NCBI RefSeq assembly: GCF_003577475.1
Contig: NZ_QPEP01000015.1
Span: forward strand, 1 to 64,000
Length of the DNA stretch: 64,000 bases
Direction of reading: 5' to 3'
Origin: Salinibius halmophilus
Lineage (GTDB): Bacteria; Pseudomonadota; Gammaproteobacteria; Pseudomonadales; Natronospirillaceae
Positions 36,400 through 46,318 of the stretch are shown here, one piece after another (the first letter of the stretch is position 1; each line of letters begins with the position of its first letter). A model generated the notes under the pieces. It did no database searches. It had not been told where the DNA came from and saw nothing but the letters and a program-made list of their open reading frames with translations. A program made the position numbers and the translations under genes.

Positions 36400-36485
36400 A
36401 CGAGGACACGCACCAAAGCAAAAAGTGGGGGCCTCGATTAGGTGAAGAAAGTGCGTGTCCTGAATTCAAACGGTGCGTGTCCTAC
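36400..36485. repeat. Family B inverted cluster inside the ugp operon
   Basis: One forward core at 36404 and two reverse cores at 36451 and 36473 flank a 37-base spacer and can form a hairpin. The cluster lies between ugpA and ugpE, genes that are normally contiguous. Confidence 0.85.
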
Positions 36486-36502
36486 TTTATGAGAGCAAGC
36501 AT

Positions 36503-37339
36503 ATGAAGAAGTTATTGGATCATGGAATTTTAATTGCCGGGGTGCTGTTTTTGCTCACCCCCCTGTATTTGCTGTTTGTTAGCTCCACCCACGAGGTAGA
36601 CACGCTCATTCGCGATGGTTTGCAGTGGTTGCCTGGCAGCCAAGGGTTAGCCGCATATGAAAAAGCGCTGAATCAGTCGTTAGGGTTTAGTGGCGAAGCC
36701 ACGGGGTGGCGCATGCTATTTAATTCGCTAGTGATGGGGCTAGGCTTTGCCATTGGTAAAATTATTGTGTCGATGGCGGCGGCGTATGCCATTGTTTATT
36801 TTCGCTTGCCGCTTGCGAGCTTCTTCTTTTGGGCCATTTTCACTACCTTGTTGCTGCCTTTAGAGGTGCGAATCATCCCGTCTTATGCCGTGGTCAGTGA
36901 CCTTGGTTTGCTCAATAGCTACACCGGCTTAATTTTGCCTTTAATCGCCTCGGCAACCGCAACATTTTACTTCCGCCAGTTTTACAAAACCGTGCCCGAC
37001 GAACTGCTAGAGGCCGCTTTGTTAGACAACACCGGCCCGGTAAGATTTTTTATCGACATTCTTGTGCCGCTGTCACGCACCATGATGGCAGCCATTTTCA
37101 TCATTATGTTTGTGGTGGGCTGGAACCAATATCTGTGGCCACTCATTATGACCACAGAAGAAAGCTACACCACCATAGTGATGGGCCTTAAAAATATTCT
37201 CAGCACCGTGCGCGACAGCCACATTCCACCCTACGACGTGGCCTTCGCCATGATTATTCTAGCCATGCTGCCACCAGTATTGGTGGTCATCATCTTCCAA
37301 AAATGGTTCGTGAAGGGCCTAGTGGAGAGCGAAAAATGA
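36503..37339 (+). CDS. ugpE: Ugp-type ABC transporter permease UgpE
   Basis: The 278-residue permease has six hydrophobic segments. The EAA loop reads [26 protein letters not shown] near residue 175. The start at 36503 ([20 protein letters not shown]) fits the family; an upstream in-frame ATG lies in repeat DNA. The stop overlaps the ugpC start in an ATGA, so the two are translationally coupled. Confidence 0.9.
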   Translation: MKKLLDHGILIAGVLFLLTPLYLLFVSSTHEVDTLIRDGLQWLPGSQGLAAYEKALNQSLGFSGEATGWRMLFNSLVMGLGFAIGKIIVSMAAAYAIVYFRLPLASFFFWAIFTTLLLPLEVRIIPSYAVVSDLGLLNSYTGLILPLIASATATFYFRQFYKTVPDELLEAALLDNTGPVRFFIDILVPLSRTMMAAIFIIMFVVGWNQYLWPLIMTTEESYTTIVMGLKNILSTVRDSHIPPYDVAFAMIILAMLPPVLVVIIFQKWFVKGLVESEK

Positions 37340-38409
37340 GCAAACAATTAAACATTTCTCAACTCGTAAAATGCTACGGCAATAACGACCCCGCCGTACA
37401 GGGCTTCAACCTTGCGGTCGAAGAAGGCGAGTTCATCGTATTAGTTGGCCCGTCTGGCTGCGGTAAATCTACCATTTTGCGAAGCATTGCTGGCCTAGAG
37501 ACCATTACCAGTGGCAGCATTTCGCTTGCCGGTAAAGACGTTACCCACCTGGCACCCGCCAAACGCGACATTGCCATGGTGTTTCAAAACTATGCCCTCT
37601 ACCCGCACATGAGCGTGTATGAAAACCTAGCCTACGGGCTAAAAAACCGCGGTTACAACAAGGCCGATATAGAACAACGCGTGCAGCAAGCCGCAGCAAT
37701 GCTGCAAATTACTGACTACCTGCCACGTAAACCAAAAGCGCTTTCTGGTGGCCAACGCCAGCGCGTTGCAATGGGGCGTGCCATGGTGCGAGAACCGGCA
37801 CTATTTTTGTTCGATGAGCCATTATCGAACCTCGACGCCAAGCTGCGCGCCCACATGCGCCTAGAAATTAAAAAGCTGCAAAAGCGCTTAGGCGTTACGT
37901 CTATTTATGTTACCCACGATCAAGTAGAGGCGATGACCCTAGCTGATCGAATTGTGGTACTGAATGGCGGTAAAGTAGAGCAAATTGGCACCCCAGAAGA
38001 GATCTATCACAATCCGGCGAGCCACTTTGTTGCCAGCTTTATGGGCACCCCCGCGATGAATTTCTTGCCGGTAACCGCTTTAGGCAACAACGTTGTACGC
38101 TTACCCAACGCACAAGAACTTCACCTAAACAATGTACCCAATAACGAGCATTTATTAATAGGTGTACGCCCAGAGCACATAGACCTGCATGGGCATCAAG
38201 TGAAAGTAGAAATTAACCTGACTGAGGAACTGGGTGCCAGCCGCCTAATACATTGCCAAGTAGGTGAACACCCACTAACTGTTGCTACCAACGAACCAAT
38301 CACCAAGTTTAACGCCATCGCGTTTAATCAATACTATTGGTTCGACAGTAAAACTGGTGCACGCCTTGGCGATAGCCAGTTTATAGAGGAAGAAGCTGCA
38401 CGAGCGTAA
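37336..38409 (+). CDS. ugpC: Ugp-type ABC transporter ATPase UgpC
   Basis: The 357-residue ATPase has Walker [11 protein letters not shown] near residue 36, Q-loop [12 protein letters not shown], signature [15 protein letters not shown], Walker [18 protein letters not shown], and H-loop [16 protein letters not shown]-terminal TOBE domain of MalK/UgpC type follows ([10 protein letters not shown]). It powers uptake of glycerol phosphates. It is the last gene of the operon, with an intrinsic terminator directly downstream. Confidence 0.93.
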   Translation: MSKQLNISQLVKCYGNNDPAVQGFNLAVEEGEFIVLVGPSGCGKSTILRSIAGLETITSGSISLAGKDVTHLAPAKRDIAMVFQNYALYPHMSVYENLAYGLKNRGYNKADIEQRVQQAAAMLQITDYLPRKPKALSGGQRQRVAMGRAMVREPALFLFDEPLSNLDAKLRAHMRLEIKKLQKRLGVTSIYVTHDQVEAMTLADRIVVLNGGKVEQIGTPEEIYHNPASHFVASFMGTPAMNFLPVTALGNNVVRLPNAQELHLNNVPNNEHLLIGVRPEHIDLHGHQVKVEINLTEELGASRLIHCQVGEHPLTVATNEPITKFNAIAFNQYYWFDSKTGARLGDSQFIEEEAARA

Positions 38410-38413
38410 TAAT

Positions 38414-38440
38414 AAAAGCCCCAAATAATAGGGGCTTTAT
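38414..38440 (+). terminator. Intrinsic terminator of ugpBAEC
   Basis: AAAGCCCC and GGGGCTTT form the stem around AAATAATA, followed by a short T tract. It begins 5 bases after the ugpC stop. Confidence 0.85.
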
Positions 38441-38487
38441 CGAAACACTTATTTAGTGACTTGCGCTTCACACAGACAAGTTAGTAA

Positions 38488-41139
38488 TTATTGATATATA
38501 TTTTCCATCCTTAAAACTTCAACATCACCTGTAACAGGGTCTTTCTCTAGGCTAGAAATATAATAATTACCATTATTTTTGTATAACAACTTTTCGCCAA
38601 CGACATCCATGAAAAAATATGGCCCTGTGCTTTCTAATAATTTCTCTCTATCCGCATAAGAATCTGAAGGATCCTTTAAAGCGAATAGATAAATCCCACC
38701 AAGATCACTAGAACTAAGCACCACGCCCGACGGCAAAACCTTTAAGTATTGATGTGCTAGATTTTTAGGGTCGCCAAACTGCATTGCATATAGTTTATCC
38801 GACCAAAAAAATGAGCCATCTTTAATCCCAAATAAGTCGCCTTTGTAATCAACAATGAAAACCTTACCGTCATATTCAGCAATATTCTGAATCCAAAACT
38901 CTGGAACCATCTCGGTCAACTTGCCTTCAAGTGACGTATCCTGAGTAATTAACTCAGTGCCCTGAGCGGTGCCGTCGCTGAGATAGAAGTTATTACTAGT
39001 TCGTACCAAAAGGCGCTTGCCCGTAGAATAAATATAACTGTATAAACTCTCACTATTCGCTACTAAGTCAACCAGCTCAAAACCCAAACTTGTTGATCTA
39101 TATAGTTTATTGTCTGACCCTATATAGTAGAGCGCGTTATTAAAGTACTGCCAGCTTCCTTCTCTGCCATTAAGGACTGTTGGGGCATTCACTAGGTTGC
39201 CTTCAATATCTGTAACTTTAGCTTCCACAAGTGCGCCACTTTCATCGCGCTGCCATAGGCTATGTTCTTTTGAGTCAAGATCTTCAAACACGACAAATAG
39301 GCTATTTTCTGAAGAATCCTGACTTGGAACGACGAAATAGTCGACAAACACTAACGTTCCGAAAAAAGTTCCTAGATCTACCATTACTTTGCTTCCTTCT
39401 GTAGTGCCGTCAGAAACAACTATTTGCGGAGCAAATTCAGCGGCGTTTAGGGCAATAAAATAAAGCACGCCGCCCACTTCTTTAAGGTTGGTAGGGAACA
39501 GTAAATCGTCCAGCCATCCGCCAGCTAATGGAAATGTCCCATGCATGCTGCCATCTGTCATCCATATTTTCTCGTAACTAAAATCCATTGGATTCGGAGC
39601 AACAAGAGGCCCTGGGCTTTCATTACTTGCTGGGTTAATCGCACCAACAAAGGCAAACACCCCGCCTACCTTATGTGTTTCCTGTCGATTATTGTTAAAC
39701 CTTGTGAAAACCTGATCATCAGGTCCCCAACTCACTGGCATTCCCTGATATTCAATCGGCCTAATATCACCATTTCCTAACCATTGATGCATTTCATCCT
39801 CTGTCATATCAGAAGCACTAAGGGGGTAAAACTCAAACGAAGTGTCTTCGGTGACAAATGAACGAGACATCACAACTGGCTCATTACTATTAGGATCGAA
39901 TATCGTTGCATCTACCTGGTAATTGGTATTCACCGCTAAAGGTGCTACGGGCGAGAAAAATATTCTTGGCTGATCATTGGAGTGGTCTACGATGGTTAGT
40001 CCATAAACCTCCATACCATCGTTAAGCTGGCCTGGCTCGTGCACACTTACTTTGATGGCATCTTCTGCCACATTAGTAATGCGATCGCTCAGCTCAATAC
40101 TAATTTCAGTGCTCAGGCTGGCCGCTTCAAGTGAACCATCAACGATCATGTCGCCAAACGAAACTTTAGGCTGCTGTATGGTGGCAATGGCATTTTCTAG
40201 CACCGCATAGCCAGTGACTTGCACAACAAACTGCTCAAACGGCTCATAGTTGGTATCCACTAAAGTTGGCACTGCAATCGTTTGGCTTGTTTCACCCTCT
40301 GCAAAATCAACTCGACCAGAAGTAAACACGTAGTCTTCGCCTGCTTGCGCCACCCCATTTTGCGTTACATAACGCAATGACATGGCTTGCTCAGCTGGGC
40401 GATCAAGCGTGACGGTAAATACCGCATCTTCACCTTCTGTGGCTACTACATTTGCCACGGTGAAACCAACGCCCTGTGCATCAGTGCCGTTACAAAGCAC
40501 GGCTTCGGCGGCGGTGGCTGGGTCAATCACACCATCACTGTTGGCATCGACGCCGCTAGTAATACGTTGCCCGCCATTAGCACACACTGCCCCCTTGGCA
40601 ATGGCTTCGGTAACAATCAGCGGCGTTAAACCATCAGCTCCGTCTTGCCCGCTAACGCCGTCTTGGCCATCAGTACCGTCTTTGCCATCAGCGCCATCAT
40701 TGCCTGCGAGCCCTTGACTACCCTCTTCTCCATTACAAAGTAATGCTTCGGCCGAGACTTCATCACCTGTGAGCTGCCCGTCGTCGTCATTGTCGAAGCC
40801 GGTGCGAATCACACTGCCGCCCTGCGAACAAGATGCACTACTAGCAGGTGAAACCAGAACAAGTGGCGTTAGCCCATTTTGGCCATCTTGGCCGTTACAA
40901 ATTACCTGTGAGGCCGTTACCTCACTCGCATCCAGAACATTATTGCCGTTGGCGTCAATGCCCATGTCAATCACTTCACCACCGTTGGGGCACTGACTTA
41001 CATCCGCAACATTAGTGGTGAACAAACTTGATGGACTGGTTTCAATGGTAGGCGCTTCAGTAGCGCTTTCTTCTGATGAGTTACAACCTGCTAGTACCAA
41101 ACTGGCCGCTAGAGTTGTTATTACGAACCGTGTTTTCAT
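38488..41139 (-). CDS. Large multidomain lipoprotein 1 (DUF7151-like / collagen-like / Calx-beta / ELWxxDGT-like)
   Basis: The 883-residue lipoprotein has lipobox LVLAGC at residues 14-19. Three DUF7151-like repeats follow, each C-x2-GG ... DxNxxxxLD...VICNG with an EF-hand-like calcium loop (about residues 55-90, 105-140 and 188-220). A collagen-like stretch (GADGKDGTDGQDG) lies between repeats 2 and 3. A Calx-beta domain (EGEDAVFTVTLDRP ... AGEDYVF) covers about 230-320. A bacterial Ig-like domain and a beta-propeller-like C-terminal half with ELWxxDGT-like units (WMTDGSMHGTFPL, VVSDGTTEGSKVM) complete it. It is probably a surface protein binding Ca2+. It is the most diverged of the three paralogs, and is divergent from the AraC gene. 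Confidence 0.82.
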   Translation of the reverse strand: MKTRFVITTLAASLVLAGCNSSEESATEAPTIETSPSSLFTTNVADVSQCPNGGEVIDMGIDANGNNVLDASEVTASQVICNGQDGQNGLTPLVLVSPASSASCSQGGSVIRTGFDNDDDGQLTGDEVSAEALLCNGEEGSQGLAGNDGADGKDGTDGQDGVSGQDGADGLTPLIVTEAIAKGAVCANGGQRITSGVDANSDGVIDPATAAEAVLCNGTDAQGVGFTVANVVATEGEDAVFTVTLDRPAEQAMSLRYVTQNGVAQAGEDYVFTSGRVDFAEGETSQTIAVPTLVDTNYEPFEQFVVQVTGYAVLENAIATIQQPKVSFGDMIVDGSLEAASLSTEISIELSDRITNVAEDAIKVSVHEPGQLNDGMEVYGLTIVDHSNDQPRIFFSPVAPLAVNTNYQVDATIFDPNSNEPVVMSRSFVTEDTSFEFYPLSASDMTEDEMHQWLGNGDIRPIEYQGMPVSWGPDDQVFTRFNNNRQETHKVGGVFAFVGAINPASNESPGPLVAPNPMDFSYEKIWMTDGSMHGTFPLAGGWLDDLLFPTNLKEVGGVLYFIALNAAEFAPQIVVSDGTTEGSKVMVDLGTFFGTLVFVDYFVVPSQDSSENSLFVVFEDLDSKEHSLWQRDESGALVEAKVTDIEGNLVNAPTVLNGREGSWQYFNNALYYIGSDNKLYRSTSLGFELVDLVANSESLYSYIYSTGKRLLVRTSNNFYLSDGTAQGTELITQDTSLEGKLTEMVPEFWIQNIAEYDGKVFIVDYKGDLFGIKDGSFFWSDKLYAMQFGDPKNLAHQYLKVLPSGVVLSSSDLGGIYLFALKDPSDSYADREKLLESTGPYFFMDVVGEKLLYKNNGNYYISSLEKDPVTGDVEVLRMENIYQ

Positions 41140-41333
41140 GAGTACCGCCTTCCTTTATTCTTTCGAACATTCCTCACTGCACAGCACGGCAGCGCTTGTA
41201 GTCCGGCATGTGCCAGCGGTAAGCGTTACCATGTGCAAACGTAACGTCAATAATAGGTACAAACAAAGGGGTAGTTGATACACTGCGTCTTAGAATTTTT
41301 GCAGTTCGTATTTTTTTCAAAGGTGAGATTGCT

Positions 41334-42164
41334 ATGGATAGGCTAGAGGTATTGTTTCAGCATTTTTCGGCAAAAGCCCATACATTTCGTACCGGCTTTG
41401 TTTGCGGTAATTTTGATGTAAACGATACCACCAACCCAGAACAAGTGGGCCAGCTACATTTAGTCCGTGAAGGCAATGTAAAAGTAATTCACGGAAATGG
41501 CACGGTTTATAACATTAGCGAACCAAGTTTAATTTTTTATCCACGTTACTTTTCTCACCGCTTTGAAATGGACGCTCAAATGGTATGTGCGCAAGTTACC
41601 TTTGAAGGCAAACAAGCCAACCCAATTTGCGCAGCTCTTCCGGATGTAATGCACATTCCATTAAGCCAGCTTAAGCATAGTGAAGCGGTACTCAACTTAC
41701 TGTTTGCCGAGGCGGAGTCGTCAAACGATGGCAAGCAAGTGGTGATCAATGGCCTAATGGAAGTACTACTTGTACAAGTAATTCGCCAACTGATCAGCTC
41801 GGGGGAGGTGAAGCTCGGCACATTGTCGGGGCTCAATAACGACAAAATAAAACGTGCTATATCAGCCATTCACGATGCACCGAGTAAAGAGTGGACTGTG
41901 GAGTTATTAGCAGGTGAAGCAGGCGTTTCACGCAGTGTGTTCGCCGACCTATTTCGCCAAACAACAGGCATGACGCCGGCGAAATACCTGCAAAACTGGC
42001 GCATCACCTTGGTAAAAAAGTGGTTGCTTGCTGACCAACCACTAAAGCTTATCGCCGAGGATGCAGGATACAAAAGCGAATCATCGCTATCGCGCGCATT
42101 CAAAGCCCAATGCGGCATGTCGCCCAAACAGTGGCTAGCAGCCGAAAAATACCGAGACCAGTAA
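41334..42164 (+). CDS. AraC-family transcriptional regulator
   Basis: The 276-residue protein has an N-terminal cupin-like sensor (about residues 1-150, GQLHLVREGNVKVIHGNG, FYPRYFSHRFEMD). The C-terminal pair of helix-turn-helix motifs reads WTVELLAGEAGVSRSVFADLF and PLKLIAEDAGYKSESSLSRAF, then the family end CGMSPKQWL. It is divergent from lipoprotein gene 1 across 194 bases and may regulate it, but no operator is evident. Confidence 0.9.
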   Translation: MDRLEVLFQHFSAKAHTFRTGFVCGNFDVNDTTNPEQVGQLHLVREGNVKVIHGNGTVYNISEPSLIFYPRYFSHRFEMDAQMVCAQVTFEGKQANPICAALPDVMHIPLSQLKHSEAVLNLLFAEAESSNDGKQVVINGLMEVLLVQVIRQLISSGEVKLGTLSGLNNDKIKRAISAIHDAPSKEWTVELLAGEAGVSRSVFADLFRQTTGMTPAKYLQNWRITLVKKWLLADQPLKLIAEDAGYKSESSLSRAFKAQCGMSPKQWLAAEKYRDQ

Positions 42165-42172
42165 ACCCATTT

Positions 42173-42214
42173 CAGGACACGCACCTTTCACGACCCTAAA
42201 CGGGGACACGCACC
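42173..42214 (+). repeat. Two direct family B repeats
   Basis: Cores GGACACGCAC at 42175-42184 and 42204-42213, 29 bases apart in the same orientation, lie between the araC-type gene and the glycosyltransferase gene. Confidence 0.85.
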
Positions 42215-42268
42215 GTTTGCACCTAATCCAGGTACAATAGCGCCAAACCAAATTACCTAGGCGTTAGC

Positions 42269-43576
42269 ATGCAATACCAAACCGTGCTTATTATTGGCTA
42301 CGTGTGGCCAGAACCCAACTCGTCGGCGGCGGGCAAACGCATGCTCGACCTGATTAACTTTTTTACCGCACGCAGCGAAAAGGTGGCATTCGCTACCCCC
42401 GCCCAAGACAGCCCCCACAAAGCCGAGTTGGTAAATGTGGACACGCACGAAATTAAGCTGAACTGCTCAAGCTTTAACGAATTCTGCGCCCAGCTGAACC
42501 CGCAAATCGTGATGTTCGACCGTTTTATGATGGAGGAACAGTTTGGTTGGCGGGTAGCACAAGCCTGCCCGCAAGCCCTACGTATACTGGACACCGAAGA
42601 CTTACATTGCCTGCGTGATGCGCGCCACCAGCACTTTAAGAAAACTGGCGAAATGTTGCTACAGCCAAACATCGCCCAACTCACCAGCGACGTAGCGAAG
42701 CGAGAACTCGCTGCCATTTGGCGCAGCGACCTTACCTTGATGATTTCACCCGTTGAAATACAGCTACTAACACAAACCTTTTCGGTGCATGCGGCACTTC
42801 TGCACTACAGCCCATTGTGGCTAAACAAGCTCGAAAATGGCTTGGGCAATGCGGTTGAAAAGTGCGTGTCCTCATTTGAAGATAGCCAAAGCCTTGCCAG
42901 TGAAAGGTGCGTGTCCCGGTTTGAGGAGCGCCAGCATTTTGTTTGCATTGGTAGTTTTCGCCATGCGCCAAACTGGGACAGCGTGCTGTGGTTAAATAGC
43001 GAAATATGGCCAGCGATTCGCAAGCGCTTGCCCAATGCAGAACTTCATATTTATGGCTCTTACCCACCGCCAAAAGCTACGGCGTTGCACAACCCTAAAA
43101 AGGGCTTTCATATTAAAGGCTGGGCCAACGATGCTTTTGAAGTGCTGAGCAAAGCACGAGTTTGTTTAGCACCGCTGCGGTTTGGCGCCGGTATTAAAGG
43201 CAAGTTTGTTGATGCCCTGCAAGTAGGCACGCCATCTGTTACTACTTCAATTGGCAGTGAAGGCATGTTTGCGCCTTGGCCTGGGCAAGTTGCGAACGAC
43301 GTTGATGCCCTTGTGGAAGCCGCGGTACAGCTCTACCAAGACCCAGAGCAATGGCAAACCGCTCACGAGCACGCCAAGCAGCTTGCGGCTCGTTATTATC
43401 AAGCAGTAGCTTACCAAGCCGAACTCGCCGCGCGGCTAGACCAACTGCTTAGCGAGCTAGAAACGCACAGAGCCAACAACTTTATTGGCGCCATGCTGCA
43501 GCATCAAACGCTAAAGAGCACCCAATATATGAGCCAATGGATTGAACAAAAGCAGCTAAATGCCCAGAAACAATAA
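42269..43576 (+). CDS. Glycosyltransferase (GT4-like) carrying in-frame repeats
   Basis: The 435-residue protein has an N-terminal Rossmann half (VLIIGYVWPEPNSSAAGKRMLDLINFF) and a C-terminal donor-binding half with family 1/4 motifs (HFVCIGSFRHAPNWDSVLWL, AELHIYGSYPPP, KGFHIKGWANDAFEVLSKARVCLAPLRFGAGIKGKFVDAL, VTTSIGSEGM). Between the halves, residues 199-216 are two translated family B repeats (KCVSSFE and RCVSRFE); see 42860-42920. A further GGACACGCAC word occurs at 42439. Donor and acceptor are unknown, and no polysaccharide cluster surrounds it. Confidence 0.85.
   Translation: MQYQTVLIIGYVWPEPNSSAAGKRMLDLINFFTARSEKVAFATPAQDSPHKAELVNVDTHEIKLNCSSFNEFCAQLNPQIVMFDRFMMEEQFGWRVAQACPQALRILDTEDLHCLRDARHQHFKKTGEMLLQPNIAQLTSDVAKRELAAIWRSDLTLMISPVEIQLLTQTFSVHAALLHYSPLWLNKLENGLGNAVEKCVSSFEDSQSLASERCVSRFEERQHFVCIGSFRHAPNWDSVLWLNSEIWPAIRKRLPNAELHIYGSYPPPKATALHNPKKGFHIKGWANDAFEVLSKARVCLAPLRFGAGIKGKFVDALQVGTPSVTTSIGSEGMFAPWPGQVANDVDALVEAAVQLYQDPEQWQTAHEHAKQLAARYYQAVAYQAELAARLDQLLSELETHRANNFIGAMLQHQTLKSTQYMSQWIEQKQLNAQKQ
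42860..42920 (-). repeat. Two family B repeats inside the glycosyltransferase gene
   Basis: AAGTGCGTGTCCTCATTTG and AGGTGCGTGTCCCGGTTTG (cores 42862-42871 and 42907-42916) are full repeats, including the GTTT-like flank, 45 bases apart. Because the spacing is a multiple of three, both read Cys-Val-Ser and keep the frame open. Confidence 0.85.
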
Positions 43577-43596
43577 AGCCCCGCAGTGCGGGGCTT
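43576..43596. terminator. Terminator between the glycosyltransferase gene and lipoprotein gene 2
   Basis: The stem AAGCCCCGCAC / GTGCGGGGCTT-type palindrome begins at the glycosyltransferase stop and can serve both convergent genes. An identical copy lies at 46274-46294, downstream of lipoprotein gene 3. Confidence 0.75.
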
Positions 43597-43620
43597 GGTA
43601 GGTTTTGCGAATTGGCTCTC

Positions 43621-46251
43621 TTACAGCACCACTCGCTCGTTTTTTACTTCAATTACCTTCACCTCTTGCGTATCCGCATCAAGCGTTACCAAGTCGGTTA
43701 GGTAGTAGGTCGTTTTATTAGAGCTGTCTTTGACTGAGTACAACAGCATGTCACCTACTAGGCCTTCTAAAGTGATGTTACCCATCTCAACGGCAACCGT
43801 TGGAGTAGCGCCGTTTTCTAGTGGCGTGGCATCGGTAAATAACCATAGGCCTTGCGTGCCATTAAAATCACCGGCGACCACCACACCTGCTGGGGTGCTG
43901 ATGAGGCCGCTGGTGGAGTTGAATACCGCGACCATTTGCTCTGAGCTGGCAGCTCGCAGGTAGCTCTCACCGCTTACGCTTAAAATAAACACATCAGCCC
44001 CTAACTGAGCCGTTGAGTTCGAAGCAGCTAAACCATCCTGATTAACAGTTTGACTAGCTGTTACCCCATCATACGAATAAGCGAATCGACCACCGTTGTC
44101 TGGCTCTGCCGTAAAGAACAGTTGCTCGCCGATCACTTGTAGGTTTTGGAAATCGGATGATTTTTTATTAACCCCATTAGTTTCAACGGCTAGCTCAACA
44201 CCACCTGTGGTTAACCGGTATAGCTCTTCATCTACAAAAGTATTCATTTCGGCAATGAAATACAGTTGCCCTTGGAATGGAGTTAGGTTACTCAACGAAA
44301 TCAATCCATTCTCGACTAGTTGCAGCGCTTCGTTGCTAGCGTTAACTGACCACAGTTTAGGAACGCCTGATTGATCCACCACATAATACAAAGCCTCGCC
44401 AGCAACAGTTAACTCGCTAATCTCAGCTGCTTCTGTGCCAGCAATGGCCACTGTATTGGCAGCCGTGCCATCCGTTTTCCACAGTTGCTGCTCAGTGCCG
44501 GTTGCATCGTTGGCAGTGAAATATAGCTCGCCGTTAAATACCGTGAAGTTGCCAGGGTTGGTGGCAATGGCGGCACCTTCTTCATCGGTTAACAAGCGCG
44601 TACCGTGGCTACTGCCATCGCTTACGTACAGTTGGCTATCGGCTTGTGTTGCGTCTGTTACTACAGAGCCTGCAAAGAAGTATTGGCCATTAAACTCGAT
44701 GCCATTGCCGGCAAATGTAAGTGGTGCATTGCCTGCTTTAATTTCGCGCGCTGTGCCTTCCTCTAGCCACTGCCATAGGTTGGTAGCGCCTTGTAGTGGC
44801 AGTACTGATGCATTGCGATAAGCATACGCTTGGCTTTCGGTGGTAAAGCTTACCTCAGCAAGGTTTTTTGCTTCACTTAGGCCCATTGTGGTAACCGGCT
44901 TCACTGCAACGGTATAAGTGGTGCCCAAAGCTAACGAGGCACTTGGGGTAAAGCTAAGTGTTGGTTTGCCATCTACGAACGCGTAGTTTGCTTCGCCTAA
45001 TACCACCGCGCCGTCAGCCGAGGTAACAACAATGCCATCGCCTGCAATTTCATTAATCTGGTCACTCAGTTCAATTACCACATTGGTACCAACCAGTGCA
45101 TTGCCATTAGCATTGGTTTGCACGGTAAGCGGCTGGGCAACAAACGCTGGCTGGGTGATTTCAGCAAAAGCCGTGAGGTTTTCACCAAAACCAGAGACTT
45201 GCAGCATGAACAGCTCATTGTTCTCGAATTGCGTGTCTTTTAGTGTTTGTACAACAACTGTTTTACTTACTTCCCCTGGCTGGAAAACTAATTTGCCAGC
45301 ACTTAATAGGTAATCCTCGCCTTCTTTCGCTGATGAGCTTAGCGTGCTGTAATAAAACTCGGTCGCTGCTTGTGATGGATCATTCAACGTTACAGCAAAG
45401 CTTGCCTTGTCACCTTCCAGTACAATAGGGTTGCTAATGGTTAGTGAATTACTCACGCCGCTCCCAGAGCCGTTGCGGCCGTTACAAATATAACTTCCAC
45501 TGGTAATTTCAGCTTCTTCCAAAATATTATTGCGGTTGCTGTCTAACCCTGCAGTAATTCGTTGGCCACCATTCGCACAATTTAGCCCAGCCGACTCTGG
45601 TATCACCTTAACCAGCGTATTGAGCCCGTTTTCACCATCAACCCCGTTTTGCCCGGCGGGGCCTCGTGAACCTGAGCTACTACCGTCACGTCCATCGGAG
45701 CCGTCTTCACCGTTGCAAATGTACTTAGTTTGAGCAATTTCAGTGGCGTTGAGTACCGCGTCGCTGTTGTTATCTGGGCCCACATCAACTTTAACGCCAC
45801 CATTTCGGCAATGGATACCGGCAGACTCGTCGGTTACTGCAATCAATGTGGTTACGCCATCTTTTCCAGGCTGACCGTTTTGACCATCAGCACCATCCTG
45901 CCCATTGCTGCCATCTACACCGTCTTTGCCATCCTTACCGTTGGCGCCATCCTTACCGTCAACACCATTACAGATCAATTCAGAGTTAGTGACTTCAGCG
46001 TCATCTAATACGCCGTTACTGTTTAGGTCGAAGCCAAGGTCGACCTGCACACCACCATTCCCGCAGCGCTCATCTGCAACGGCTAACGAACGCGACATAA
46101 TGGCTGCTGCGGGTGCAACTTGTTGTGATTGATTATTGCTCGGCTCTTTTTCTACTCGATCAACTTGCCCACGCTCACAGCCAGTCAGGGTGAACATTAG
46201 TGTTGTTATTAATACTGGAATTGAAACTTTAGACATCCCAAGTCTCCACAT
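43621..46251 (-). CDS. Large multidomain lipoprotein 2
   Basis: The 876-residue paralog of lipoprotein 1 has lipobox FTLTGC (about residues 20-25) and three DUF7151-like repeats (CGNGGVQVDLGFDLNSNG, CRNGGVKVDVGPDNNSD, CANGGQRITAGLDSNRNN). Two collagen-like stretches, a Calx-beta domain near 290-370, an Ig-like domain and ELWxxDGT-like units (LYVSDGSSHGTRLL, QQLWKTDGTAANTV) follow. An alternative ATG five codons in also has an SD. Long blocks are nearly identical in DNA to lipoprotein 3, while others are clearly different. It is probably surface-exposed and calcium-binding. Confidence 0.82.
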   Translation of the reverse strand: MWRLGMSKVSIPVLITTLMFTLTGCERGQVDRVEKEPSNNQSQQVAPAAAIMSRSLAVADERCGNGGVQVDLGFDLNSNGVLDDAEVTNSELICNGVDGKDGANGKDGKDGVDGSNGQDGADGQNGQPGKDGVTTLIAVTDESAGIHCRNGGVKVDVGPDNNSDAVLNATEIAQTKYICNGEDGSDGRDGSSSGSRGPAGQNGVDGENGLNTLVKVIPESAGLNCANGGQRITAGLDSNRNNILEEAEITSGSYICNGRNGSGSGVSNSLTISNPIVLEGDKASFAVTLNDPSQAATEFYYSTLSSSAKEGEDYLLSAGKLVFQPGEVSKTVVVQTLKDTQFENNELFMLQVSGFGENLTAFAEITQPAFVAQPLTVQTNANGNALVGTNVVIELSDQINEIAGDGIVVTSADGAVVLGEANYAFVDGKPTLSFTPSASLALGTTYTVAVKPVTTMGLSEAKNLAEVSFTTESQAYAYRNASVLPLQGATNLWQWLEEGTAREIKAGNAPLTFAGNGIEFNGQYFFAGSVVTDATQADSQLYVSDGSSHGTRLLTDEEGAAIATNPGNFTVFNGELYFTANDATGTEQQLWKTDGTAANTVAIAGTEAAEISELTVAGEALYYVVDQSGVPKLWSVNASNEALQLVENGLISLSNLTPFQGQLYFIAEMNTFVDEELYRLTTGGVELAVETNGVNKKSSDFQNLQVIGEQLFFTAEPDNGGRFAYSYDGVTASQTVNQDGLAASNSTAQLGADVFILSVSGESYLRAASSEQMVAVFNSTSGLISTPAGVVVAGDFNGTQGLWLFTDATPLENGATPTVAVEMGNITLEGLVGDMLLYSVKDSSNKTTYYLTDLVTLDADTQEVKVIEVKNERVVL

Positions 46252-46273
46252 TTTCTTCCTTCAAATATGAGAA

Positions 46274-46294
46274 AAGCCCCGCAGTGCGGGGCTT
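46274..46294. terminator. Terminator downstream of lipoprotein gene 3
   Basis: This GCCCCGCAGTGCGGGGC hairpin is identical, with the following 24 bases, to the one at 43576. The terminator was therefore copied together with the end of the gene. Confidence 0.75.
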
Positions 46295-46318
46295 GGTAGG
46301 TTTTGCGAATTGGCTCTC

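Noticed and set aside
40382-40717. Pro/Ser-rich open frames opposite the three large lipoproteins
   Set aside because: They arise from the complement of Gly-Asp collagen-like and DUF7151-like repeats and recur in all three paralogs for that reason.
42732-43073. Long open frames on the minus strand inside the glycosyltransferase
   Set aside because: They are complements of a well supported gene and repeat sequence (TRTF motifs), with no RBS or family match.
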